Shown here in pieces: positions 1 through 11,020 of a stretch of 64,000 nucleotides of DNA. Within the stretch, counting starts at the first letter, position 1; each line of letters starts with the position of its first letter. The position numbers were made by a program, and so were the translations under genes. The notes beneath the pieces are model-generated. The model was not told where the DNA came from. It saw nothing but the letters and a program-made list of their open reading frames with translations, and searched no databases. The DNA lies in NCBI GenBank assembly GCA_002270565.1, contig NQMI01000018.1, forward strand, positions 124,001 through 188,000, written 5' to 3'. This stretch comes from Stenocarpella maydis (Eukaryota; Ascomycota; Sordariomycetes; Diaporthales; Diaporthaceae).

Positions 1-469
1 CCTGGGGGCTCACTTGAATTGTTTACATACCCTTGGACCTCCTGGGTCGTAGTTCTACCATGCTGGGCAAGATTTGAGAGCCAATTGCTTATTTTCTGTG
101 AACAGTATTCCTGAAGAGAGAGCAAGAGAGGTCGAGAGCATCTCTTTTTTTTCTCTGGTCCAGGTAACTTTTATTATGCCGGGCGGTGGAGAGCTACAGC
201 GCGCTAGTGGGGGGGGACAGACCCTTGGCCGAGGCTGGAGCAGCCGACACCCTGTCGATTTTGTTGTGCCAGCCGGAAGGCCAGCAATGCGATTTCAATT
301 TCACCCCGGATGAGGCGACGTGTTTAGCAAGCAATCAATTATCTGCCAACTCGCTCTCTCCACCACCTGCATCGCCCAGCCACTCCTCGATCGCACAATC
401 GACCCGCCTCGTCTACCCCCAGCTGCAAAAGTCTCTCCTTCAGATTTCTCACCTGCACAATCATCTATA
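1..469. other. Upstream region of SSS1
   Basis: No gene is supported here. The short open frames in this stretch overlap one another in several phases and show no domain. A pyrimidine-rich segment at about 340-465, just before the SSS1 start, looks like a fungal promoter or 5' leader. Confidence 0.5.
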
Positions 470-1120
470 ATGGCCGACCAAGTCTCTGAAGCTCTGGAGG
501 TGCCCCGGGAGTTCATCAAGGATGGAGTCCAGTTCAGTGAGCGACCTCCTGTCGCGCTCCGGATGATCCACCCCTGTTGCAGGTGGTTGATGCTGACGTT
601 CAACCCTCCTTAGTGACAAGGTGCCAGAAGCCCGATAAGAAGGAGTTCCTCAAGGTATGCTCGCCTCATCAAAGAAAGTATGTAGCAGTCGGCTAACACG
701 AGTGTGCAGATCTCGCAAGCGGTTGGCGTTGGCTGTGAGTAATCCCATGAACAGCCTCATCTCGTCCCAGCTCGAGAGTCTCGTGTCGCGAAGGCACTGC
801 AACTATCGGAAGACTCCTGACTTCGAATCTGCACACCAAACATAACCTTGCGCCTACACATACTGACTTCCTGGCATCTAGTCTTGATCATGGGCTTCGT
901 TGGATACATTGTCAAGCTGATACACATTCCCCTCAAGTAAGAGACCCTCCATCCTCCCTTGCACCGTCCCAGTTCCGGCTGGGACACATGGCAACCGTGG
1001 AGGCAGCGTCACGCTATCTTGGCAGGCCGAGGTCTCAAGACTGGCCCTTCCACAGACAATTATAAATGAAAGTCACTAACAGGACATGTTTGCAGCAACA
1101 TCCTCGTTGGAGGCGCATAA
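470..1120 (+). CDS. SSS1: Sec61 gamma subunit of the ER translocon (Sss1)
   Basis: Encodes the small tail-anchored gamma subunit of the Sec61 channel, which imports proteins into the endoplasmic reticulum. Five exons fit exactly: 470-536, 614-654, 710-734, 882-936 and 1096-1120, joined by GT...AG introns and giving 70 residues, the usual Sss1 length. Recognisable pieces are VPREFIKDG near the N terminus, CQKPDKKEF on the cytosolic side, a single membrane span around VGVGFLIMGFVGYIVKL, and the conserved ending NNILVGGA. Four introns in a 213-base reading frame is dense. The splice phases were checked by hand and the reading frame stays open throughout. The next gene downstream is on the same strand about 770 bases away. 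Confidence 0.95.
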
Positions 1121-1888
1121 ATATCGGCATTGAGTCGGGTTAATAGGAGCGATAGACGAGAAGGTGAGAGGGCATACCGATGGGGATTGTGCGGCAGCTG
1201 CCAGTACGGCCAATGATACGGGAAAGGCACTGGCACCATGCGACACTGGCATACATCAGTGAGCGTCACGGAAAGGCGAAAGCCCGTCGACAGAAAACTT
1301 GATATACCACATCAGAGTTGTGCAAGAGGGCAGCACAGCAAGTAATCAATTTGTCCATGTCCCACAAACAGGACGCCCGCGGTCTCTCCTGCTTGCACCA
1401 GCAGCAGTAGCGGTCTAATTTGAAGACAGGCCTGTTTCCATACAATGTGAACTACTATATTTATATGTGCAAGGAACATCTCGACAGATTGCCCAAGCCT
1501 CGTTGAACCCTCTGTTCAAGGCTCTGCCAGTCAAAGTGGCCTGTGTCTTACGTAACAACGTGAATCAATGCAGCTTGGCCTAAGCCAGGGTCTCTAGCTT
1601 GAGGTCAACTGATTCACATGGAAATAACCAACACCTCCACCCAAGCTGCATCAACACCGACACGGCACCAAGTATTTGTGTCCGCAACAAACCAAAAGCG
1701 ACCGAGCTATCTTTCTGGGCCACAAGAGGCCATGAAAGGCACCAGCAAGGCGTCTTTAGGAAATCCTGCCCCAACTTGCGAGGTTCTTTAGGGTGTGAGA
1801 AAGCAAACACCAATGAGCATACCATGGCATTGCTGACATCCAAAGGCCGCGGCAGCCGCCAGCTCAACATCTAGATCCAGGGTAGAAG
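1121..1888. other. Gap between SSS1 and the PTAR1-like gene
   Basis: Nothing gene-like is seen. It should hold the SSS1 3' end and the promoter of the next gene. An open frame at 1580-1870 exists on both strands and has no recognisable sequence. Confidence 0.5.
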
Positions 1889-2914
1889 ATGTCGAGGGCT
1901 GTCAATAAGTCGGTTGCTGAATCTCTGAGCAATAGCGACCCAAGCGCGGCCTATGAGGCGATTTCCAAGGCCTTGACCAGATACGACAGCCAGGATGGCG
2001 AACTATTGGAATTCGAGATCCTAGGGAAGAGCCACTCACTTGAACCAGGAACATTTCACCTACAGGATGGAAACGCGATAGCCGTATCCAAATACGGTCT
2101 CGTCCAAGCCTTCTTCTTTGCCCGGAAAATCCTTCAGCGCCACGTGAGCGCCGAGAGCACTCTGTCGTCTGACGGGCTGCTTGGTGTCACGAGCGTGGTA
2201 CTTCTGTTGGATCCAGAGCATCTGACCGCGGCCAATGCTCGCAAGAAGCTGGCAGTTTCGGTCGGAGCCGAGGCTGAGGGACTTCTGCTGGAAGCCATCA
2301 GAAGGGACCGGTTCTTCGTCGACAGCCTGCTTACCAGTCGCCTTCACAGGCATACCAAGTCACCAACTCTATGGAACCACCGCCGCTGGCTCATACAGAC
2401 GGCAGCGCGCCGCGGCTTCCGGGATAACGTCGCCGACAGCCTGGAGAAGGTGGTGATGGTAGCCGGTCAGAGACATCGTAGGAACTATTATGCGTGGTGT
2501 CATGCGCGGTGGCTGACCAACAACATGTCGGGCGGCCAGGAGGGCCAAGAGGGCCAAGGGGGCCACGCACTCAGGAGGCTGTTGGGACCAACAAAGAGTT
2601 GGTGCTTCCGAAATCACACTGACATATCCGGCTGGTCATATTTGTACTTCGTTCTCGCAAAGCTTGACGCCGCCGAGGCCTCGGCGGTATTTGAAGAGGC
2701 AGTCAAGCTCGCGGTATCGCTGCAGTGGACCAATGAGTCGACGTGGGTCTTCCTCCGGACGCTGGTAGCATCGGGACGCATGGGAGAGAAGGAGACGGCG
2801 CTCTTCCAGGACGCCAGGGCGACGCTGCTGCACAAGCTTGGTGACTCTGAAGGGGCAGCACGTGCCCTCGTGATGGCCCAGACCTGGTTTGAGGCGAATC
2901 TGCACCACGCTTGA
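1889..2914 (+). CDS. PTAR1/Ecm9-like protein with prenyltransferase alpha repeats
   Basis: A single-exon gene for 341 residues. It carries the tryptophan/arginine helical repeats of protein prenyltransferase alpha subunits (PPTA). LLDPEHLTAANARKKL lies around residues 108-123, LHRHTKSPTLWNHRRWLI around 152-170, and QRHRRNYYAWCHARWL around 195-210. The family member with this size and a divergent N terminus is PTAR1/Ecm9, which pairs with a geranylgeranyltransferase beta subunit to form type III GGTase acting on the SNARE Ykt6. That assignment is inference from repeat pattern and length; farnesyltransferase alpha (Ram2) and Rab GGTase alpha (Bet4) have more regular repeats. A Gly/Gln-rich insert (GGQEGQEGQGG) follows the second clear repeat. 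The start is the first ATG of the open frame. Confidence 0.75.
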   Translation: MSRAVNKSVAESLSNSDPSAAYEAISKALTRYDSQDGELLEFEILGKSHSLEPGTFHLQDGNAIAVSKYGLVQAFFFARKILQRHVSAESTLSSDGLLGVTSVVLLLDPEHLTAANARKKLAVSVGAEAEGLLLEAIRRDRFFVDSLLTSRLHRHTKSPTLWNHRRWLIQTAARRGFRDNVADSLEKVVMVAGQRHRRNYYAWCHARWLTNNMSGGQEGQEGQGGHALRRLLGPTKSWCFRNHTDISGWSYLYFVLAKLDAAEASAVFEEAVKLAVSLQWTNESTWVFLRTLVASGRMGEKETALFQDARATLLHKLGDSEGAARALVMAQTWFEANLHHA

Positions 2915-5186
2915 TACGGGGTCTGCGCGCGTCCTTGCGGTACGACATTGTTGCGCCGCCGTTGGACGAGGTTGAGACATTTCGCTTGCAGAGAGCCTAA
3001 TATCACTGTACACAGAGCACAGGAGGCGTGGAGGGTCTAGATGCGGCTCAGTGTGGCATTCATGGCATGTTGGCTTTGCAAGAGAGCGCTGGTTTTACCC
3101 CTGACTATTATGGGAAGAGAAGGCCTTTTCTGGTCCTCTCCCTGACGGAGCCGCAACGTACTGGGGTCCCAGGGGTGCACATCTCGGCTGGTCGGTACTA
3201 GGGAAGATGGTGTGGGATGTGCTCATCTCGTATACCTAGGTAATAAATACATGGCCTGGGGCAGAGTCTACACTAGTCGCACGGCAAGCAAAATATAGGG
3301 TTCGTCGCAAGGTCCATCTGCAAGACCATGTGCATCGAAGCAAGAAGACGCGGATCCGACCAAAATGCGTTGTTGGGAACTGGTAAGCTTACAAGATTGA
3401 ATCCGCCGACAGGCAGTCTCGTGATAGAAGGCGGTGCTATTGCTTGTGGAGCCTCTTCATGATCGTCATGACGGCTGACATTGCATGCCGACCCCTGACC
3501 CCGTCTGTGCCCTTTTTTCAATGCTGGCGGCACGCCTGGCTCTCCGGTGGGTCTGGACCCGTGTTGCCGTGGGTGGACGAGGGCTTGGGCCGGTCATTGA
3601 TCGATTCTAGCCCAAGAGTTATCGAAATTGGGGTCTCCCCCGCGAGCCGCCGTCCGAAAGCTGCCCGTCTTGCCGTCCTTGCAGGACAGGATGCTGCATG
3701 AATTCGCCGAGAGGCGGGTGCAGGGAATATGACCAGACTACCAAGGCGCGAATTAGAGTTCTCGTGTTGGTTTCTTTCTTTCTTTTTCTTTCCTTCCTTG
3801 TGCTGTGCACAAAACCTGGGGTGCGCTCCGCTGGCGCGTGAGGAGGAAGGAAAGAAAGAAAGAAAGAAAGAAAGAAAGGAATACTCCGCAGACGGAAATG
3901 GATCTCGGGTCAGTGCCCAGTTCCAATTAAACATGCAGCCTCCAAGTAGCACCGGCCTGGCGGTGCAGCCATACGTGAGGGCCCCAACGCTCACGCTAAT
4001 AATTCGATCTGCAGGCGGGAACCAAGGACACCACACGCACTATCAACAAGCTGGCCTCGCACCAGGACGGAAGAGGGCAAGCAGGCACGTCGGCGCTGAT
4101 TGCCGGGACACTGGACGGTTGAGCGTCCTGGCGTCTCCCCCATTTCCCAGGCCACCAGGCCCAGGCCAAAGAGGCTTGCCCCTGGCTGGCCGATCCTTTT
4201 TGGGCAATGTCTCTGGGCCTGGGATGTGGGCGGTGGTGTGGTCAACTGGTGGGTGCGTGGGTGGATCTGGGGTTGAGGTCAATCACTGATGGTGCACTCG
4301 GTAGTATAGCATCGAGGTAACCCTGCTCGAATCCGCGAGTCCGCTCCACCCGGCAGATAACTAATACGTGCTAGATCAGTTGATAACACAGCACGATCTG
4401 GTACCGTGCTGTATGCAGGTGGCATACGGGGCACTACGGGCGACAGGTGCAAGCTTGTGTTGCATCCACCATCAAGCTCGCTGTCCGCTCTGCCAAATCA
4501 CTTTCCTCTTCTGTCCTGAGGCGCCTTCACCTCCTCTCCCGAACCCGTCCTGTCTTGCATGTCCCTTTCCCTCTCCTCACCCGCCCTGGCCCCCTCGACT
4601 TCTTCCGAGGCCACCGTCCATTTTCCCTCTCCAGCACGTCGAATTTGTTCCTGACCTGGCGCGGCATCTTTACTGATTCTGCTTGCAACTTTGCGTGGTT
4701 TGCATCTCGTCTGCGTTGTTCCGGTAGCACCCTTTGTTCGGGGCTTCGCTACTTCATACCGATCAGCCACTGCGTTCCAGTCAAGACAGCCGGCTATCCA
4801 TCTCAACATTTCCCACGGGGCAGCCTGTTTTCTCCACCCATCCCACCTGTGCACGCCGCCGAACTTCGGACTTCGGTGATGCTGGAGCGGCTTCCGCCAC
4901 AGCAATCACCTACGTAATATCTAATATCTAATCCCGTCGACAAGACAAAGGGGCCAGAGTCTGGAACTCTCGACCGAGGACTGGCTGAGGGCTTCGCTGA
5001 TCTCGGACCCCGACCTAGCGATCAAAGCTGCTCACTCGCGTCACCAGCGCCAGCCCTGGACTGATTTTCATCTGGACACTGCATCTTAAGCTTGAGATGA
5101 GGCGACCAAACCGCACATAATCACATTGGTCCATTGGCTCTTGGGTTGTTTGGCGAGTTTCGAAGCCTGTCACTCAACCAGGCACC
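2915..5186. other. Gene-free interval upstream of the aspartic protease
   Basis: A 2.3-kb stretch with no supportable gene. It contains one TACCTAGGTA palindrome (3233-3242), two complementary AAAG/CTTT tracts (3769-3879) and a pyrimidine-rich segment at about 4500-4640 that may belong to the protease promoter or leader. Open frames of 100-190 codons here (for example 3729-4289) run through simple repeats and are duplicated in other phases. Confidence 0.5.
3769..3879. repeat. Complementary CTTT and AAAG microsatellite arms
   Basis: A CTTT-rich tract at about 3769-3794 is followed some 55 bases later by an AAAG tract at 3848-3879. The two arms are complementary, so the segment could fold into a long hairpin in single-stranded form. 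Confidence 0.7.
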
Positions 5187-5275
5187 ATGCGTTACACCGT
5201 CATCTTGACAACATGGGCTACCACTGCTTTGGCATTCTACCCGTTCGTCCCGTCATACAGAGAGGGCGATAAGCC

Positions 5276-5318
<43 letters not shown>

Positions 5319-6798
5319 TACAAGCTCTCACAAAAGAAGTCGGCTCCCAATGGCGGGCTGTCGGCAGACAACGCAGCTCGTGAAGCCCGGCGCTTGACTC
5401 GCAAATACAGCTCAAAGCCGTCCCGCACATTGTCGAGCCCGCCAGAGGTCCTGGTCGGCAGAGACAACCAGTACGAGGTTTCTACAGCAGCAACCCCCTC
5501 CGGCACGAACAGTGTTGGGATTGATCAAGATGGCACCGACTTTTCCTACTTTCTGGAGGCAAGCATTGGTTCGAGCGGCAAACAATTATACATGCTCTGT
5601 GATACAGGAGCTGGTACGACATGGGTGATGGGGTCCAACTGCAACTCAGACGCATGTAAAATGCACACGACCTGGGCACCCTCGGACTCGACCACATCCA
5701 GAGTCGTCGGTGACGGATTCTCCCTCACCTATGGCACAGGAGCTGTCAAGGGGACCTTGACCGAGGACTCGGTGGCCATTGCTTCTGTAAAGGTCACCAT
5801 GGCCTTCGGCGTGGCAAACACGACATCCGATGATTTCAAGTATTTTGCGTTTGACGGCATCTTGGGCTTGTCCATGAACAACGGGTCGTCTGACAACTTC
5901 ATGGGAAGCGTCAAGGAGGACAAGCTACTACAATCCAACGTGTTCAGTGTGGCTCTCAACAGGGCCGAGGACGGTCCCAACACGGGGGAGCTCACCTTTG
6001 GTGGCGTCGACTCGGGCAAATTCACAGGGGACATTACTTATACGTCCGTCGATGCCGCCGCCAACGGAGACTGGGCCATTCCGATGGATGGCATCGGCTA
6101 CGACGGCAAAAAGGCCAGTGCTACCGGGAGGCTGGCGTACATCGACACCGGAACAACCTATGCTTTCGGTCCGCCGGGTGATGTCGCCAGTCTGCACAAG
6201 ATGATCCCGGGTGCCATCAGCTCCGACGGTGTCACTTACACTGCCCCGTGTGACAGTGACAAGTCTATCACCGTTGTCTTCTCCGGCGTTGAGCATGAGA
6301 TCTCGGTCAAGGACTGGCTTTCAGATCCATCTGCGAGCGGTGTGTGCACGAGCAATATCTTCGGCCGCGAGGTTGTGACCGGCGCATGGTTTCTTGGAGA
6401 CGTATACCTGAAGAATGTGTATACGGTCTTCGATATCGACCAGACACGCATTGGTAAGTTTCTTGTGTTTTCATCCTCGGGCCACTCGCTGCAGTGAAAA
6501 CACACGGCAGCTGGTACTGATTCAATCATCAGGCTTTGCAACCAAGGCCGTGAAAAAGGCGAGCACGAGCACAATCAGCGCAGGCTCCACGGCCACTCCC
6601 AAGCCGGATACAAGCAGCACGATAGCCATGACGCCCGGCGTGAGCGCACATGAGACCTCTTCGGGAGCAAATGGAGCAACGGAGACAGGTCGCGTCACGA
6701 CATCTGCCGCATCATCACCATGGAAGCAGTCGATAGTCGGAACACACACATCAGTCTTGTTCATTCTTGGTATCATGGCCGTAATGGCACAGTTGTGA
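5187..6798 (+). CDS. GPI-type secreted pepsin-like aspartic protease
   Basis: Two exons (5187-6453 and 6533-6798) encode 510 residues of an A1-family endopeptidase. A signal peptide (about residues 1-16, ending TTALA) is followed by a Thr-tract and propeptide. The first catalytic motif is DTGAGTTW with Asp at residue 139, next to the CNSDACKMH stretch seen in fungal CtsD/OpsB-type enzymes. The second is DTGTTY with Asp near residue 320. The second exon supplies a Ser/Thr-rich linker and a terminal hydrophobic segment (TSVLFILGIMAVMAQL) typical of a GPI-attachment signal, so the enzyme is probably anchored at the plasma membrane or wall. If the 79-base intron is kept, translation stops at 6497 and yields a soluble form without that tail. 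The start is the ATG that gives the signal peptide. Confidence 0.9.
5276..5317 (+). repeat. In-frame (ACA)n tract coding for threonine
   Basis: About fourteen consecutive ACA codons in the protease propeptide give a poly-Thr run. Such trinucleotide tracts vary in length between strains; here it falls in a region likely to be removed or O-glycosylated. Confidence 0.9.
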
Positions 6799-7579
6799 GG
6801 ATAGCAAAGGAAGCTGGCAAAACAGAACCCTCGAAACGTGAGACAGACCACGGAGGTTGCATAAAGGTCGAAGGAAGCAGATGTTCGAAAGAAGAAAAAA
6901 ATTAAGAAAAACGGCTCCAGGATAAAACAAAAGGAAGCACGATAATAGCAGTCTCGCAGCAAGATACCCCTGAACCCCTCGGCCGGAAGGCTTGAGGGTC
7001 CGCCGCAAAAGAACCCGAGATGGGCCCCGGCATTTTATAGTCTACATACATACATACATACATACATATATAGATGCATGCATGCATGCATACATACATA
7101 CATAGCACATTGTAATGGGTATATTACGAATATACGCACCTTAATACTTGATTCAATTCACAACAACAATAACAACAACAACAACAATATCTGCCGGTTT
7201 CCTCGTGGCCCTGATGTTGTCTGACCCTTGGCTTGGGAGATGCTCACTGCATTGTCGACCCGGTCCTAAGCGGGCCACGGGTCACGGACCCAGAGGCTAC
7301 ACTACAGGCCGGATCCGTAGTTCAATAGCAGGCAGACAGACCCCTGAACCCGAACATGGACATAGCACATGTGCTACTCACACTCGGCTTCGTCAGACGA
7401 GCTGACGCAACCTGAAGCAAAGACAATCGACGACTCACCCAGTGCCAATACGCCCAACGAGCCAGCAATACACCGTACCTAGCTGCACCCTCGTCGACGC
7501 AGTCAAACAGGCTGGGAGACAAGCTCGAGATTCGAAGCCCGCCGCCCAACAATGAGCTCTCGATAAGCTCCAGCAAACC
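6799..7579. other. Gap between the protease and the amino-acid transporter
   Basis: No gene is seen. It holds an A-rich 3' region after the protease, the CATA/CATG repeat described separately, and an AAC-rich stretch at about 7160-7190. The transporter promoter should lie in the right half. Confidence 0.5.
7043..7106. repeat. CATA/CATG tetranucleotide microsatellite
   Basis: A perfect CATA run is interrupted by a short TATAG segment, then ATGC/CATG units, then CATA again. It is a compound tetranucleotide microsatellite in intergenic DNA. Confidence 0.85.
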
Positions 7580-7664
7580 ATGGCCGAGGCCAGATCGCAA
7601 CACCACGCCGGCAGCGCCGAAGCAGCGAGCACACGCGATCCAGAAGCCGAGGCCCTGCTGTTTA

Positions 7665-7695
<31 letters not shown>

Positions 7696-9607
7696 AGACT
7701 CTTCAGCGGGCGATGATAATTTTGAGAAACGACAAACAGAACAACAACATCATCATCATGAGCCTGCGGCAGCCGGCGCCACGAACGGTACGGCCAGGCC
7801 GGCGCACGGCGCGATGAGGACGCCCCAGTCCCCAGGGACGCCGACCAACTCGGGCCAGCGAACGCCGCGCACGCCGCAGCGGGTCCGCTTCGACCCGAAC
7901 CCCACGATCCTCCACGGCCGGACGCCCAATGGCACGGCGGACAGCTTCGACAGCCGGCGGCGCGCGTCGTCCGAGTCGTCGTCGCAGCGCGACAGCTTCG
8001 ACGACCTCGACTTCGACATCAGCGCCGGGGGCGCCGGCCCCGAGGGGCAGCACCGGCGGCCGCTGCTGACGGGGATCGAGGCGCCGAGCGTGGCGCTGGC
8101 CAACGGCCCGTGGGGAGGCGGGCACGAGGACGCCGGCAGCTGGGCCGAGAGCGAGATGAGGCGGCCCAAGTCGGGCCTGCGGTCGGCCTTCATGAACATG
8201 GCGAACAGCATCATCGGCGCGGGCATCATCGGGCAGCCGTATGCGTTCAAGCAGGCCGGCCTGCTGTCGGGCGTCGTCCTGCTGGTCGGGCTGACCCTTG
8301 TCGTCGACTGGACCATCTGCCTCATCGTCGTCAACAGCAAGCTCAGCGGCACGGACAGCTTCCAGGGCACCGTCGAGCACTGCTTCGGCCGGGGCGGCCT
8401 CATCGCCATCAGCCTCGCCCAGTGGCTGTTCGCGTTCGGCGGCATGGTGGCGTTTGGGGTCATCGTGGGCGACACGATACCGCACGTTCTGCAGGCCGTG
8501 TGGCCTGGCCTCAGGGAAACGCCGGTGCTTGGGATGCTGGCGGACAGGAGGGCAGTGATTGTGATATTCATACTCGGGGTCAGCTTCCCCTTGACATTAT
8601 ATAGAGACATCGCGAAGGTGAGCCGCTCCCAGATGTCTACTGCCCTTCCAGCCGCCCCGGGATGCCGTCCATCGGGGGCCATGCTAACCCTCGGAGCAGC
8701 TTGCCAAGGCTAGCACGCTTGCCCTGATCAGCATGATGGTCATTCTAGTTACTGTCGTGATCCAGGGCCTTCTGGTGCCCTCGGAGGAGCGCGGATCCTT
8801 CAGCACGCCGTTGCTCACGCTAAACACGGGCATACTGCAAGCAATAGGGGTGATATCATTTGGTACGTCCAGCAAGACCCCTCCTGTGCAGGCTGTCGAT
8901 GTTCTGACTGCCTGCGAAAGCCTTTGTGTGCCATCACAACTCCCTTCTCATCTACGGCTCCCTCAAGACGCCCACCATCGACCGCTTCAGCCGTGTCACG
9001 CACTTCTCCACGGGCGTGTCGATGCTGGCGTGCCTGCTGATGGCGCTCGCCGGCTTCGTCACCTTTGGCGACAGGACGCTGGGCAACATCCTCAACAACT
9101 TCCCCGCAGACAACACCATGGTCAACATCGCGCGGCTGTGCCTCGGCCTCAACATGCTCACCACGCTGCCGCTCGAGGCCTTTGTCTGCCGCGAGGTCAT
9201 GCTCAACTACTACTTCCCGGGCGAGCCCTTCAACATGCACCTCCACCTCATCTTCAGCACCAGCCTCGTCATCAGCGCCACCGTGCTGAGCGTCATGACC
9301 TGCGACCTGGGCTCCGTGTTCGAGCTCGTCGGCGCTACTAGCGCCTCCGCCATGGCTTACATACTCCCGCCGCTCTGCTACATCAAGCTGTCGTCGAGGT
9401 CGTGGAAGACGTATGTCGCCGTCGCTGTCGTTGCTTTCGGCTGCTGCGTCATGATAATAAGTACCCTCCAAGCGGTGGCCAAAATGATCAGAGGTCCGTC
9501 CGCCCTGCCATCAGAACCCCGCCTGTTCCCCGTCCTTCCTTGTCCAAGGTTTAGCTGACATCTCTGACTACTTGCCAGGCGAGGGAGGCGTTGCCCAGTG
9601 TGTGTAA
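7580..9607 (+). CDS. Vacuolar-type amino-acid transporter (AAAP family, Avt-like)
   Basis: Four exons (7580-8617, 8700-8862, 8921-9493, 9579-9607) encode 600 residues of an amino acid/auxin permease family transporter. The first 190 or so residues are hydrophilic, with an Asp run (about residues 32-40) and Ser/Pro-rich segments likely to be phosphorylated. The core begins with SAFMNMANSIIGAGIIGQPYAFKQAG, broken here only by the helix, which is the family's hallmark first membrane segment. About eleven hydrophobic segments follow, as usual for Avt/SLC38 proteins. Yeast relatives sit mainly in the vacuole membrane and move neutral amino acids; the closest in style seems to be Avt2, but substrate and membrane are inference. 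The third exon uses an AAG acceptor (8918-8920), and the last exon adds only nine residues ending in CV. Confidence 0.85.
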
Positions 9608-10810
9608 AAGCAAGCGACGGTGAAAGAGAGACCGCGCTCGCGGCTTATAGATATTAGATGAAACTGGATAACTACGACGAGGGCGGCCACACCATGCCAT
9701 GGACAACCTGGCCGGGGCCATAAAGCGGGCATCATCTGCTTGCAATAGAAGGTGAAATTGTATCAACACATGCCATAGAGAGGGCGGCTGGCTGGGTGCC
9801 TGCTCCCTCAGCCTTACGAGCGCCGAGCCGTGACAAACCACCTCTGCAGCTCGGTAGGTGACGAGTGCCAGCGGGTTACACTGGCGTGGGGGTTGTGTGT
9901 GTGGTCTGGGCCGGACGGGATGATGAGCTCCCACGGGGGAAAATGGGTTGGTTACTCAAGATTCACTCTTGGGGCGTGGGATTATGGCCGGTAGGTCAGC
10001 TGGGGCGCGGAGATGCGACTGGGTCCTGGCGGGTGTGACCTTGTCGTGCCCTACCACACCCTACCTCCTCCTTCTCCAGCCTATCAGGTGCCGGGGAATT
10101 CGTTGCGTTGAGTTCTTGACAAACTTTTTTTTTTGTATCCCCCTCTCCCGTGTGGATGTGGGAGCAGCCCCGTGTATCCTGAACCTTCCGGACCGCACAC
10201 GCCCGTGATTCCCTCCATTGCGCCTCAGCGAGACCCGAACGAACGCACACGAGGTGCTTGTTTGCCCAGGTAAGTGCGGTGAGCACGGGCGGTGGATACA
10301 AGTAGCATATAGTTAGTTAATGGGACCGCCCGAGGCGTGCACGACAGTTATCACCCACTAGCAATATAGTCTATACGGCCCATCACTTGGGACCCGGCTC
10401 CCGGGCGCGGCGGGTATTGTTGTGACCATGTCCCACCCACCCTACCAAACCCGCCTGCATGGCCGGCGGGCTCTAGGGCGAAGGGGAGGGGGCATCACGG
10501 GTTCGGTCGGTTCGCCTTGAATCAAGATAACGGACCCCGAGACCAAAGATTAGATCGGATCACAGGTCAGGTCAGGCCCGGTTACCAGCTGCCCCTCTCC
10601 CCGTCCTCCCCCAGTCTCTTATAATGCCATCATGTATATAAACCCCGCCTTTTGCCGCTGCCCCAAGTCCAAACCCCCGGGCTCCAAGGGAATGGTTACT
10701 TACTAGCACTTTCGCCTTGTGTATAGACAGCCAGACCCTACTACATCCCCGACTATAACGGCCAGATATCACCGCCGAACCCAGAAGAAAAGGTTGACCA
10801 ACTGCCCAAC
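9608..10810. other. Gap upstream of the small Cys-rich gene
   Basis: No gene is seen. The final 180 bases hold a TATA box and the leader of the next gene; the rest is featureless apart from a short T run near 10125. Confidence 0.5.
10635..10642 (+). promoter_or_regulatory. TATA box
   Basis: TATATAAA stands 169 bases upstream of the ATG at 10811. This would place transcription initiation roughly 100-140 bases before the start codon, in keeping with a highly expressed or inducible small gene. Confidence 0.6.
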
Positions 10811-11020
10811 ATGCACCACCAGACCTGCCCCAAGTGCGGAGTCGCGTCCGACGGCTCTACCAAGACCTGCGGAAGCTGTGGCGCTGTGCGTCTCTCCGTC
10901 TCTCCTCTCTTCGCACCACACCCACCCTTCTTCTTCCCCCCCCCCACCCAACTCACGCCGGGTCTTCAGGCCTGGAACCATAACGTGCTGACCAAGAGGC
11001 TGCAGACCTGCCCCCAGTAG
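10811..11020 (+). CDS. Tiny Cys-rich protein with CPxCG and CGSCG knuckles
   Basis: Exon 1 (10811-10885) encodes 25 residues with Cys at 6, 9, 20 and 23 in a CPKCG...CGSCG pattern, like two zinc knuckles or a short metallothionein. A donor GTGCGT follows. Two acceptors keep the frame open to the same TAG: 10970 gives a 41-residue protein ending LQTCPQ, and 11006 gives 29 residues ending CGSCGATCPQ. The second has a good branch site (GCTGAC, about 10986-10991) at the normal distance and makes a tighter Cys pattern, so it is preferred. The function is unknown; metal binding is inference from cysteine spacing. Splicing is required, because exon 1 read on into the intron runs through low-complexity sequence. 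Confidence 0.6.
   Translation: MHHQTCPKCGVASDGSTKTCGSCGAVRLSVSPLFAPHPPFFFPPPTQLTPGLQAWNHNVLTKRLQTCPQ

Noticed and set aside
3729..4289. Plus-strand open frame of 186 codons
   Set aside because: It passes through CTTT and AAAG microsatellites and has a comparable open frame on the other strand; no domain.
7703..8682. Minus-strand open frames of 260 and 308 codons
   Set aside because: Antisense to the GC-rich first exon of the amino-acid transporter; no motifs.
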